NCBI GenBank assembly: GCA_945878545.1
Contig: CAMCTQ010000001.1
Coordinates: forward strand, 1-33,018
Source of the DNA: Rickettsia typhi
GTDB taxonomy: Bacteria; Pseudomonadota; Alphaproteobacteria; Rickettsiales; Rickettsiaceae
DNA: 33,018 bases
Direction of reading: 5' to 3'
The notes below the pieces were generated by a model. It did not search any database. It was not told where the DNA came from and was given only the letters and a program-made list of their open reading frames with translations. Shown here in pieces: positions 9,063 to 17,511 of this stretch; positions within the stretch are counted from its first letter, which is position 1; each line of letters starts with the position of its first letter. A program made the translations under genes and the position numbers.

Positions 9063-10532
9063 ATGAAATTATCATTATTTAATACAGTTACAAGAAAAAG
9101 AGAGCATTTTAAACCATTAAATATGAATTTGGTAAAGATGTATGTTTGTGGGCCGACAGTTTATGATCATCCACATATTGGTAATGCAAGATCTGCAGTA
9201 GTATACGATATTTTATACAGAGTCCTAATGCAATTATATGGACAAAGCAGCGTTTTATATGTCAGAAATATTACCGATATTGATGACAAAATTATGGACA
9301 GAGCTGCGCAGCTTAATATTCCAATATCCAAATTAACTGAAAAAACTATAATTGATTATCATGAAGACATGAAATATTTAGGCTGTCTGAAACCATCAAA
9401 AGAGCCAAAAGCAACAGAACATCTGCCACAGATGATAGACATAATCAAAAAACTATTAACCGCAGGTATTGCTTATGAAGCTCAAGGGCATGTTTATTTT
9501 GACGTCTCTAAAGCAGAAAATTATACAGCATTATCCGGAAGAACTTTTGAAGAAATGAAAGAAAGCGGTAGAATTGAGAGCGATAAAAATAAAAAAAATG
9601 TAGCTGATTTTGTGCTTTGGAAACCAGCTGAGAAACATGATGACGACTCAGCTAAATTCGTGAGTCCTTTTGGCTTGGGTAGGCCTGGTTGGCATATAGA
9701 GTGCTCTGCAATGAGCCATCAGTTTCTAGGGCCTACTTTCGATATTCACGGAGGTGGAATAGATCTAATTTTCCCGCATCATACAAATGAAATCGCACAG
9801 AGTTGCTCAGCATTCCCTGGCTCCGAATATGCTAAGTACTGGGTACATAATGGATTTCTAACGGTTGATCATGAGAAAATGAGTAAGTCTCTTGGTAATT
9901 TTATAACCGTTAAAGATCTCATGGATGAACAAATTAAGGGAGACGTAGTAAGACTATTGTTGCTTAGTACATATTATCGCAAACCTTTAGATTATAATAA
10001 AAAAGCTCTTACTGATGCAGAAAAAACTCTAAATTATTGGTATCAGACAATTGAAGATTTAGGTTTAAATACCGATGATATAGTGAACCCAGATGAATTT
10101 CTGTCTACGGAAGATGATATTCTTTCCACAAACAACGCCTTAACAATTAAGCATGTTCCCCAAATATTTTTTGATGCCTTGTTAGATGATTTAAACACCC
10201 CAGCAGCTATAAAACTAGTTAATGATTTTGCTAAAGATTCTCATAGGGCTAATACTTATGAAGCCAAAATCATTGCAGCAAAAAAAATGATCTATTGCGC
10301 TCGATTTTTGGGCTTAATGCGCATGAATAATGAAAAATGGTTTAAAGGTGACATCAATTATAACAATATAAAAGAGCTAATTGACCAACGACTAGACGCC
10401 AAAGCACAAAAAAATTGGCAATTAGCAGATCAAATTAGAGATCATTTAATTAAACTAAGCATTACTATCGAGGACAAACCAAATGGCACAACAGTTTGGA
10501 AAAAATTAACAAAAGTTAAGAGACCAAGGTAA
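9063..10532 (+). CDS. cysS: Cysteinyl-tRNA synthetase
   Basis: This class I synthetase charges tRNA-Cys. The 489-residue protein opens with the usual LFNT start and MYVCGPTVYD. The HIGH motif reads HIGN at 38-41, normal for this enzyme. The zinc ligands expected for cysteine selection are present as Cys29, Cys214 (WHIECS), His239 and Glu243. KMSKS is intact at 272-276. The C-terminal helical anticodon region ends near KPNGTTVWKK. The start is fixed by the conserved N-terminus although no Shine-Dalgarno sequence precedes it. A possible promoter (TTGATA at 9015-9020, TAACAT at 9039-9044, 18 bases apart) lies inside the opposite kinase gene's start region. Confidence 0.97.
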   Translation: MKLSLFNTVTRKREHFKPLNMNLVKMYVCGPTVYDHPHIGNARSAVVYDILYRVLMQLYGQSSVLYVRNITDIDDKIMDRAAQLNIPISKLTEKTIIDYHEDMKYLGCLKPSKEPKATEHLPQMIDIIKKLLTAGIAYEAQGHVYFDVSKAENYTALSGRTFEEMKESGRIESDKNKKNVADFVLWKPAEKHDDDSAKFVSPFGLGRPGWHIECSAMSHQFLGPTFDIHGGGIDLIFPHHTNEIAQSCSAFPGSEYAKYWVHNGFLTVDHEKMSKSLGNFITVKDLMDEQIKGDVVRLLLLSTYYRKPLDYNKKALTDAEKTLNYWYQTIEDLGLNTDDIVNPDEFLSTEDDILSTNNALTIKHVPQIFFDALLDDLNTPAAIKLVNDFAKDSHRANTYEAKIIAAKKMIYCARFLGLMRMNNEKWFKGDINYNNIKELIDQRLDAKAQKNWQLADQIRDHLIKLSITIEDKPNGTTVWKKLTKVKRPR

Positions 10533-10547
10533 TTAATAAAATAATGC

Positions 10548-10575
10548 TTGAAAAATTCTTAAAAAACCTTATAAA
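10548..10575 (+). promoter_or_regulatory. Sigma-70-type promoter candidate for ndk and the genes after it
   Basis: TTGAAA (10548-10553) and TATAAA (10570-10575) are 16 bases apart in the 80-base gap after cysS. An AAGG ribosome site follows at 10601-10604, 8 bases before the ndk ATG. This could be the main promoter for ndk-mnmG-rsmG-parA-parB. Confidence 0.5.
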
Positions 10576-10612
10576 TAATGCTCTAATTTAAAAATCAACG
10601 AAGGTTTAGCCA

Positions 10613-11035
10613 ATGTCAATAGAATACACTTTTTCAATTATAAAGCCAGATGCGACTAAAAGAAATCTGATAGGAAAAATAAATTCTTATATAGAAAACG
10701 CGGGCTTAGAAATTGCGGCACAAAGAATGGTCAAGTTAACCAAAGAACAAGCCGAAGAATTTTACGCAGAACACAAAGCAAGGCCATTTTTTTCAGGACT
10801 AGTTCAATATATGACTTCTGCCCCAGTAGTTTTACAAGTTTTAAAAGGAGAAAACGCGATTCTTAGAAACAGAGAAATAATGGGAGCAACTAATCCAGAA
10901 AACGCCGATCAAGGCACGATAAGGAAAGATTTTGCTTTAGATATAGAAGCTAATAGTATTCATGGTTCCGATAGTATTGATAGCGCTAACAAAGAAATAT
11001 CCTTTTTCTTTAAAAAAGAAGAAATTTTAAAATAA
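10613..11035 (+). CDS. ndk: Nucleoside diphosphate kinase
   Basis: Ndk moves the terminal phosphate from ATP to other nucleoside diphosphates through a phospho-histidine. The 140-residue length is typical. The catalytic His117 sits in NSIHGSD; the N-terminal SIIKPDA and the mid-protein IMGATNP are the expected nucleotide-site segments. The start has an AAGG ribosome site 8 bases upstream. The gene ends one base before a parS-like sequence that runs into the mnmG start codon, so only 13 bases separate the two reading frames. Confidence 0.97.
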   Translation: MSIEYTFSIIKPDATKRNLIGKINSYIENAGLEIAAQRMVKLTKEQAEEFYAEHKARPFFSGLVQYMTSAPVVLQVLKGENAILRNREIMGATNPENADQGTIRKDFALDIEANSIHGSDSIDSANKEISFFFKKEEILK

Positions 11036-11051
11036 TGTTTCACGTGGAATG
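11036..11051. other. parS: parS-like ParB-binding site overlapping the mnmG start codon
   Basis: The 16 bases TGTTTCACGTGGAATG match 14 of 16 positions of the widely shared parS consensus TGTTNCACGTGNAACA, including the full CACGTG core. The last three bases are the mnmG ATG. parA and parB are encoded 2.4 kb downstream, and parS sites usually sit near parAB. Binding has not been shown; the call rests on the match and the context. Confidence 0.72.
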
Positions 11052-12902
11052 AAAAGGTTTAGTGTAATAGTTGTAGGAGGAGGCCATGCCGGATGCGAAG
11101 CGGCCGCCGCCGCCGCGCGAACTGGAAGTGATACATTATTAATTACTCTTAAAGCAGAAAATTTAGGAGAAATGTCCTGTAACCCAGCAATTGGCGGAGT
11201 TGGAAAGGGAACCCTTGTTAAAGAAATAGACGCCCTGGATGGCATAATGGCTAGAGTCATTGACAAGGCTGGTATACATTATAAAATGCTAAATGAAAGC
11301 AAAGGTCCAGCTGTATGGGGCCCGAGGGCTCAGGCCGATAGATCCTTATATCGAAAGGAAATGTTTTCTATCTTAAATACATATCCAAATTTAACTATTT
11401 TATACGATTCTGTTGAAGATGTAATAATCGAGCAGGGCAAAGTAGCTGGTGTAGTCACTAGAAATTCAGGTAAAATTGAGAGCTTCTCTGTAGTTTTAAC
11501 AACAGGAACATTCTTATCCGGCTTGATACATATCGGACAAACTAAGATTCCCGCTGGCAGAGTTGGAGAAGAGCCTTCTTATGGTTTGTCAAAAACTCTT
11601 CGTGATAATAATTTTATGGTTGGGAGATTAAAGACCGGGACTCCACCAAGAATTGATGGTAGGACAATTGATTATAGCAAAACTGAGATTCAGCTTGGAG
11701 ACTTATTACCAAGGCCATTTTCTGAACTAACCACTAAAGTTGAAGTGCCACAAATAGCTTGTTACATTACGAGAACAAATCGAGTTACTCACCAAATCAT
11801 CAGAGATAATTTGCATCTATCTGCAATGTACTCTGGTCAAATTGAAGGTGTCGGACCTAGATATTGTCCTTCGATAGAAGATAAAATAGTTAAATTTTCT
11901 ACCAAAGATAGCCACCAAATTTTTCTAGAACCGGAAGGGCTTAATGATTATACGGTCTATCCAAATGGGATTTCTACCTCGTTACCAGAAAGTGTGCAGC
12001 TTGAGATTTTAAAATCTATTCAAGGCCTAGAAAATGCAAAAATGATTAGGCCTGGTTATGCAATCGAATATGATTTTGTAGACCCTAGGGAACTTTCTGA
12101 CGCACTGGAAACTAAAAAAATTAAGAACCTATTTCTTGCTGGCCAAATAAACGGTACTACAGGTTATGAAGAAGCTGCTGCTCAAGGACTAATAGCCGGT
12201 ATTAATGCAGCATTCTACGCTCAAGATCGAGGGAAATTCACTTTATCAAGGGCAGATGCATACATAGGGGTCATGATTGATGACCTTATAAATTTTGGTA
12301 CTGCTGAGCCTTATAGAATCTTTACTTCTCGTTCTGAATACAGATTAACTCTTAGAGCTGATAATGCTGATATTAGGCTTACACCTTTGGCAATAAAAGC
12401 AGGTATTGTTTCTGAAGAAAGAAAAAACAGATTTGAAGGCAAATTTTTTGAACTTAAAAAATTAAAGCAAAAACTCGAGGAACTGAGCTTAACAACTAGT
12501 AAAATCCAAAACAAAGGTAGTTTAATCTCCCAAGATGGTTCATATAAAACTGCTTTTGTGTTATTAGGGTTGCCAAAATTTGGATCTGAAAAAGTTGTGG
12601 AATTTTTTCCTGAATTAAATAGCGAAAATGCTAATTACTTAAAATATTACGAAAATGAATCAAAATATTCCTCTTACTTAAAAAGACAAGCCTCAGATAT
12701 AAAATTATTTATAGAAGATGAATCACTGGAATTACCTAATGATATTAATTACAATGATATACAAAGCCTGTCCATAGAAACTAGAGAAAAACTTAATTTC
12801 CACAAACCACGATCTATCGGTGCAGCTCGTAGAATATCAGGTATAACCCCGGTTTCACTTACCACAATCATAATATATTTGAAAACTAAGAATAAAAAAT
12901 GA
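11049..12902 (+). CDS. mnmG: tRNA uridine-5-carboxymethylaminomethyl modification enzyme MnmG (GidA)
   Basis: With its partner MnmE this FAD enzyme installs the cmnm5 group on wobble uridine 34 of certain tRNAs. The 617-residue protein has the N-terminal dinucleotide site [12 protein letters not shown] (about 8-19), the [16 protein letters not shown] segment, [18 protein letters not shown] for the second FAD contact, and the C-terminal helical MnmE-binding domain ending in [11 protein letters not shown]. The start is fixed by the conserved [12 protein letters not shown]. The only ribosome-site-like bases (GTGGA) are part of the parS-like site, an unusual overlap. rsmG overlaps the 3' end by 4 bases. 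Confidence 0.97.
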   Translation: MKRFSVIVVGGGHAGCEAAAAAARTGSDTLLITLKAENLGEMSCNPAIGGVGKGTLVKEIDALDGIMARVIDKAGIHYKMLNESKGPAVWGPRAQADRSLYRKEMFSILNTYPNLTILYDSVEDVIIEQGKVAGVVTRNSGKIESFSVVLTTGTFLSGLIHIGQTKIPAGRVGEEPSYGLSKTLRDNNFMVGRLKTGTPPRIDGRTIDYSKTEIQLGDLLPRPFSELTTKVEVPQIACYITRTNRVTHQIIRDNLHLSAMYSGQIEGVGPRYCPSIEDKIVKFSTKDSHQIFLEPEGLNDYTVYPNGISTSLPESVQLEILKSIQGLENAKMIRPGYAIEYDFVDPRELSDALETKKIKNLFLAGQINGTTGYEEAAAQGLIAGINAAFYAQDRGKFTLSRADAYIGVMIDDLINFGTAEPYRIFTSRSEYRLTLRADNADIRLTPLAIKAGIVSEERKNRFEGKFFELKKLKQKLEELSLTTSKIQNKGSLISQDGSYKTAFVLLGLPKFGSEKVVEFFPELNSENANYLKYYENESKYSSYLKRQASDIKLFIEDESLELPNDINYNDIQSLSIETREKLNFHKPRSIGAARRISGITPVSLTTIIIYLKTKNKK

Positions 12903-13483
12903 TTATAAATAATTTAAATGTTTCACGTGGAGAGTATGAGGCTTTAATAAAATATCAATCATTATTACTTAAATGGAATAAAACTATAAACCTGATCTCT
13001 AAAGCCTCGGAAAAAGATCTTTGGCAAAGACATATAATCGATTCATTACAATTGCTTAAATATATTAATCCTCTGGAAAGCGTTATAGACATTGGATCTG
13101 GCGCAGGGTTCCCTGGGGCCGTTCTATCCATAGGAGGAATAAAGAATATAACCCTTGTAGAGTGTGATATAAGAAAAACTGTTTTTTTAAGACAAGTTTC
13201 TAAGTTATCAATTAATAAAATTAGCATAGTTGAAGAAAGATTAGATGAAAATTTCACAGGTAATTATGATATTTTGACCTGTAGAGGATTTAGCAGCATG
13301 GCTACTATACTGCAACTTACAAGTGGTTTAAAGATAGGTAAGATGTTGTTGCTTAAGGGTGAAGGCTATAATAAAGAAATAATCGAAGCACAAAAACATT
13401 GGTTGTTTAATATTGAACTTCATGATAGCATCACTGGTAAGGGAAAAATAGTCGAAATTTCAAACATTAGAAAATTGTTATGA
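12899..13483 (+). CDS. rsmG: 16S rRNA (guanine-N7) methyltransferase RsmG (GidB)
   Basis: RsmG methylates N7 of G527 in 16S rRNA using S-adenosylmethionine. The 194-residue protein has the SAM-binding motif [10 protein letters not shown] at 64-73, preceded by the family segment [12 protein letters not shown]. It starts within the mnmG stop (ATGA overlap) and its own stop overlaps parA by 4 bases, so mnmG, rsmG and parA form a tightly coupled chain. Codons 7-12 (NVSRGE) contain a second parS-like site. Length is at the short end of the family but complete. Confidence 0.95.
   Translation: MIINNLNVSRGEYEALIKYQSLLLKWNKTINLISKASEKDLWQRHIIDSLQLLKYINPLESVIDIGSGAGFPGAVLSIGGIKNITLVECDIRKTVFLRQVSKLSINKISIVEERLDENFTGNYDILTCRGFSSMATILQLTSGLKIGKMLLLKGEGYNKEIIEAQKHWLFNIELHDSITGKGKIVEISNIRKLL
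12919..12934. other. parS: Second parS-like site, inside rsmG
   Basis: TGTTTCACGTGGAGAG shares its first 13 bases with the site at 11036 and matches 13 of 16 positions of the parS consensus. It lies in the rsmG coding sequence, about 560 bases before parA. An 11-base stretch with a CACGTG core is repeated only next to parAB here; the other CACGTG in the window (4081) lacks the flanks. Confidence 0.65.
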
Positions 13484-14274
13484 AAGGAAAAGTTATTGCA
13501 GTTGTTAATCAAAAAGGTGGCGTTGGCAAAACAACAACCGCAGTAAACTTAGCAACAATTTTTGCTGTTATGAGTAAAAAAGTATTAATTATAGATATTG
13601 ATTCACAAGGCAATACAAGTAGCGGACTTGGAATAGAGCAGATCAAAAGGCAAGTTACTTCTTATCATTTATTTACAGGACCTGGTTCTATCAAGGATGC
13701 AATTATTGACACAGAAATACCTAATTTATCTATTGTTACCGCAAACACCAACTTAGCAGCTGTTGAACTTGACCTAATAAACTTAGAAAATTATGAAAAC
13801 ATTTTACTAAATAAAATTGGCGAAATAAAAGATAATTTTGATTATATAGTAATTGATTGTCCGCCATCTCTTAACTTACTTACATTAAATGCATTAGTTG
13901 CTTGTAATGAAGTTTTGATACCCATGCTTTGTGATTTTTATTCGCTTGAAGGACTTAGTCATTTATTAAAAACCGTAGAAGTAGTTGAGAAAAAACTAAA
14001 CCCCAGGATAAAAATAGGTGGCATTTTATTTACAATGTATGATAAAAGAAATCGTCTTACTGAGCAAGTTGAAAATGATGTAAGATCATGTCTTGGAAAT
14101 TTGGTGTATAAAACTACAATACCAAGGAATGTTAGAGTTTCAGAAGCTCCATCCCATGGTAAAGCAGCAATTATCTACGACTATAAATGTTCTGGTTCAA
14201 GAGCCTATATAGACCTTGCTAAAGAAATTATTGATAATGAAATAAAACTTATGTCTGCACTTAAAACAGCTTGA
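13480..14274 (+). CDS. parA: Chromosome partitioning ATPase ParA (Soj)
   Basis: ParA binds nucleoid DNA as an ATP dimer and moves ParB-parS complexes during chromosome segregation. The 264-residue protein has the deviant Walker A KGGVGKTT at 12-19, with the signature lysine. It also has the DIDSQGNTSSG switch segment, and VIDCPPSLNLLTLNAL as Walker B. It lacks the N-terminal helix-turn-helix of plasmid ParA proteins, so it is the short chromosomal type. It overlaps rsmG by 4 bases; parB follows directly. Confidence 0.96.
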   Translation: MKGKVIAVVNQKGGVGKTTTAVNLATIFAVMSKKVLIIDIDSQGNTSSGLGIEQIKRQVTSYHLFTGPGSIKDAIIDTEIPNLSIVTANTNLAAVELDLINLENYENILLNKIGEIKDNFDYIVIDCPPSLNLLTLNALVACNEVLIPMLCDFYSLEGLSHLLKTVEVVEKKLNPRIKIGGILFTMYDKRNRLTEQVENDVRSCLGNLVYKTTIPRNVRVSEAPSHGKAAIIYDYKCSGSRAYIDLAKEIIDNEIKLMSALKTA

Positions 14275-14288
14275 AATTATGGAGAACT

Positions 14289-15143
14289 ATGAGAAATAGA
14301 GCCTTAGGTAGAGGATTATCATCCTTGTTAAAAGAAGAAGTGGTCCCAATAGAATTGAGTAATTTAAGCAATAGCTTAGATATTGATCAGATTGAGGTTG
14401 GTAAATATCAACCACGCAAAAACTTTGACCAGGAAAAATTACAGGAATTGGCTAATTCAATAGTAAATAATGGTTTGGTGCAACCAATAATAGTTAATTT
14501 CGTTAGTAATGGAAAATATCAAATTATAGCTGGAGAAAGGAGATATCGTGCCTGTAAAATGATTGGTTTAAAGGAAATCCCCGTTATAATTAAGAACTTA
14601 TCTGATAAAGAAATATTTGAGATTGCATTAATTGAAAATATTCAGCGTGAAGAATTAACGGCCATAGAGGAAGCAGAAAGTTATGAAAAACTGATGAATG
14701 ACTTTGGTTACACACAGGCAAAATTAGCAGATGCACTTGGCAAAAGCCGGAGTCATGTAGCAAACTTATTAAGACTAAACCATTTACCTGATTCTATTAA
14801 ACTGATGATTAATAATGGACAGTTAACTATGGGACATGCAAGATGTTTAATTGGCCTTGAAAATGCTGAAGAATTAGCAAACAAAGTCGTTTCAAATGAC
14901 TTAAATGTACGACAAACTGAAGAATTAACTAGGAAAATACAAACTTCTCAAAAACAAAGAAAGCAAAAGTTTGAAGATAGCCCAAATTCTGCAACAAATG
15001 ATGATTTTATAATGCTTGGTCAGTCTCTTAGTGAAAAATATGGAGTAAAAGTTGTTGTTGAAAATTCCTGGAATGGAGGTAAGATATCATTTTATTATTC
15101 AAATCTTGAAGAACTTGACTCAATTTTGACTAAAATCAACTAA
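14289..15143 (+). CDS. parB: Chromosome partitioning protein ParB (Spo0J)
   Basis: ParB loads at parS, binds CTP and spreads as a DNA clamp. I place the start at ATG 14289, giving 284 residues. The protein then begins MRNRALGRGLSSLL, the usual opening and ParA-contact region, with GGAGA at 14281-14285 as ribosome site. An upstream in-frame TTG at 14271 overlaps the parA stop and is less likely. The CTP-binding motif GERRYRA is at 82-88, ENIQREELTAIEEA follows, and the DNA-binding helix-turn-helix is at about 141-163 (YTQAKLADALGKSRSHVANL). The C-terminal dimer domain is shorter and less conserved. Likely binding sites are at 11036 and 12919. Confidence 0.95.
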   Translation: MRNRALGRGLSSLLKEEVVPIELSNLSNSLDIDQIEVGKYQPRKNFDQEKLQELANSIVNNGLVQPIIVNFVSNGKYQIIAGERRYRACKMIGLKEIPVIIKNLSDKEIFEIALIENIQREELTAIEEAESYEKLMNDFGYTQAKLADALGKSRSHVANLLRLNHLPDSIKLMINNGQLTMGHARCLIGLENAEELANKVVSNDLNVRQTEELTRKIQTSQKQRKQKFEDSPNSATNDDFIMLGQSLSEKYGVKVVVENSWNGGKISFYYSNLEELDSILTKIN

Positions 15144-15145
15144 GC

Positions 15146-15796
15146 ATGAAAATATTTTTAGATAGCGTAGATCTCTCAGAAATAAATAAATTTGTCGACT
15201 ACGGGATAATTGATGGTATTACCACCAATCCTACATTGATGTCATCTATATCTATGAGCTTTACAGAAATTATTACTAAACTTACCTTTATATTAAAAGA
15301 AAATATTAGTATAGAAGTGGCATCTAACGATTTTGATGGAATGGTCATGGAAGGGAATAAAATTCTAGAAATAGACGATAATTTGGTAATCAAACTACCA
15401 CTAACATGGGACGGCATAAAAGCTTGCGGTTATTTTACAAAGAAAAATATTAAGGTAAATATGACTTTATGTTTTTCTTTGAATCAGGCTTTATTAGCAG
15501 CCAGAGCGGGAGCAACCTATGTATCTCCTTTTATTGGCAGGCTTGAGGACATAGGAGAAGATGGAATGGGCTTGATTGCTGATATAAGATCTGCATATAA
15601 TAATTATGAAATTAAAACTGAGATACTCGCGGCATCTATTAGAACAAAAGAACATGTTCAGCAGGTAGCTCTCCATGGGGCTGATGCTGTAACTATGTCA
15701 ACAAAAGTTTTATCAGAACTGATACACCACCCATTAACTGAATCAGGTCTTAAAAAATTCAATGATGATTGGATAAAATCTGGAAAAAAAATTTAA
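15146..15796 (+). CDS. tal: Transaldolase of the small TalC/fructose-6-phosphate aldolase family
   Basis: This is a class I aldolase-fold enzyme of the non-oxidative pentose phosphate pathway, moving a dihydroxyacetone unit between sugar phosphates. The 216-residue length fits the small family. The N-terminal FLDS and GITTNPTLM, the Schiff-base Lys83 in VIKLPLT, NMTLCFS and SPFIGRLED are all visible. The SPFIGR form is that of transaldolases, whereas fructose-6-phosphate aldolases usually carry a Tyr there, so transaldolase activity is favoured. It starts 2 bases after the parB stop and is followed 25 bases later by ettA. Many Rickettsiales have lost most of this pathway, so it may act with few partners. 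Confidence 0.88.
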   Translation: MKIFLDSVDLSEINKFVDYGIIDGITTNPTLMSSISMSFTEIITKLTFILKENISIEVASNDFDGMVMEGNKILEIDDNLVIKLPLTWDGIKACGYFTKKNIKVNMTLCFSLNQALLAARAGATYVSPFIGRLEDIGEDGMGLIADIRSAYNNYEIKTEILAASIRTKEHVQQVALHGADAVTMSTKVLSELIHHPLTESGLKKFNDDWIKSGKKI

Positions 15797-15821
15797 ATTT
15801 AAACTATCAAGGGAATAAATA

Positions 15822-17489
15822 ATGTCTTATCAATATGTCTATGTTATGAAGGGCTTGAGCAAGTCAATCAATGGTAAAGAAATCTTAAAAGAAACTTGGT
15901 TATCATTTTTACCTGGTGCCAAAATCGGCATAATAGGTCATAATGGCGCTGGTAAATCAACACTTCTTAAAATTATGGCTGGACTCGATAAGGAATATGA
16001 AGGAGAGGCTTTCCTTGCTGATGGGATGAAAGTTGGTTATTTGCCTCAGGAGCCACATTTGGATCCAAAAAAGAATGTTTTTGAAAATATTATGGATGGA
16101 CTAAAAGAGAAGACAGACCTACTTGATGAGTTTAACGAGGTTAGTAACAAGTTTGCTGAAGAAATGACCGATGATATGATGAATGACCTACTAACTCGTC
16201 AAGCAGACCTACAGGAAAAAATAGACGCTTGTGATGGTTGGAATATCGAAAGAGAAATTGATATGGCTATGAGTGCACTCCGTTGTCCAGATAAGAATGA
16301 TGATGTAACAAAAATTTCTGGTGGAGAAAAAAGGAGAGTTGCCCTATGCAAATTACTACTTGAAAAACCTGACATGATTTTGCTTGATGAACCAACTAAC
16401 CACTTAGATGCTGAATCAGTCTCTTGGCTTGAGAATTATTTAAAGGAATACAAAGGTACAGTTGTTGCCATTACTCACGATCGTTATTTTTTAGATAATG
16501 TTGCAGAGTGGATATTAGAAATTGATAGAGGTAATTGTGTGCCTTGGCATTCAAACTATTCTGCCTGGCTAAAACAAAAATATGAAAAAATTAGTAAAGA
16601 AGAAAAAGAAGAGGGCGATAGATCTAAGCAGTTAAAAAAAGAACTTGAATGGGTTCAGGCTTCTCCAAAAGGACGCCAAACAAAAAGCAAAGCAAGGATA
16701 AATGCTTACCAGGAATTACTTAATAAGAAGAGAGATGATGTCAATGGTACCGCACAGATTATTGTACCCAATGGTCCAAGGCTTGGTGATTTAGTAATAG
16801 AAGTAGATAATTTATCAAAAAGATTTGGTGATAAAGTTTTGCTTTCTGAATTTAGTTTTAGAGTTCCACCTGGAGCAATTGTCGGTATAGTTGGCCCTAA
16901 TGGCGCTGGTAAATCCACTTTATTTAATATAATAACTGGTAAAATACAAGCTGATAGCGGAAAAGTTAATATAGGAGATACCGTAAAACTTGGTTATGTA
17001 GATCAATCAAGAGATCATTTAAATGATGATAAAAACGTTTGGGAAGAAATTTCCGAAGGGCTTGAAGTTTTAGAACTTGGTGGCCTATCTATTAAAAGTA
17101 GAGCTTACTGCTCAGCTTTTAATTTTAAAGGTGGTGCACAGCAAAAGAAAGTAGGGCAACTATCAGGTGGAGAAAGAAACAGGGTGCATCTGGCTAAATT
17201 ACTAAAATCTGGTGCAAATGTTATTTTGCTCGATGAACCATCGAATGATCTTGATGTTGATACCTTAAGAGCCTTAGAAGATGCTATTCTTGATTTTGCT
17301 GGTTGTGTTTTTGTAATAAGTCACGATAGATGGTTTTTGGATAGAATAGCCACCCACATCATTGCTTATGATAAAGACGGTAGTGCATCGTGGTTTGAAG
17401 GTAATTATGAAGATTATCATAATTATATGATCAATCACATGGGAGAAGATACCAAAAATCCTAAATATAAACATAGAAAGTTAGTATAG
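15822..17489 (+). CDS. ettA: ABC-F translation factor EttA
   Basis: EttA is a soluble ABC-F ATPase that binds the ribosomal E site and gates the first elongation step according to energy state. The 555-residue protein has two nucleotide domains. The first has GHNGAGKST (39-47), SGGEKRRVALC and LLDEPTNHLD. The second has GPNGAGKST, LSGGERNRVHLAKLL and LLDEPSNDLDVDT. They are joined by a charged linker (about 240-310) of the P-site tRNA-interaction type. There are no membrane segments, so it is not a transporter. The length and short linker fit EttA better than Uup. A GGGA ribosome site lies about ten bases upstream. It converges on the next gene with 22 bases between stops. Confidence 0.93.
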   Translation: MSYQYVYVMKGLSKSINGKEILKETWLSFLPGAKIGIIGHNGAGKSTLLKIMAGLDKEYEGEAFLADGMKVGYLPQEPHLDPKKNVFENIMDGLKEKTDLLDEFNEVSNKFAEEMTDDMMNDLLTRQADLQEKIDACDGWNIEREIDMAMSALRCPDKNDDVTKISGGEKRRVALCKLLLEKPDMILLDEPTNHLDAESVSWLENYLKEYKGTVVAITHDRYFLDNVAEWILEIDRGNCVPWHSNYSAWLKQKYEKISKEEKEEGDRSKQLKKELEWVQASPKGRQTKSKARINAYQELLNKKRDDVNGTAQIIVPNGPRLGDLVIEVDNLSKRFGDKVLLSEFSFRVPPGAIVGIVGPNGAGKSTLFNIITGKIQADSGKVNIGDTVKLGYVDQSRDHLNDDKNVWEEISEGLEVLELGGLSIKSRAYCSAFNFKGGAQQKKVGQLSGGERNRVHLAKLLKSGANVILLDEPSNDLDVDTLRALEDAILDFAGCVFVISHDRWFLDRIATHIIAYDKDGSASWFEGNYEDYHNYMINHMGEDTKNPKYKHRKLV

Positions 17490-17511
17490 CTCTTTGTTGT
17501 GAGAATCAAGT

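Noticed and set aside
14271..14288. TTG start for parB, overlapping the parA stop
   Set aside because: The added residues (KLWRT) are not family-like, and ATG 14289 has a GGAGA site and gives the usual MRNRALGRGL opening.
17490..17511. Bidirectional terminator between ettA and the unknown gene
   Set aside because: The 22-base convergent gap has no stem or U-run.
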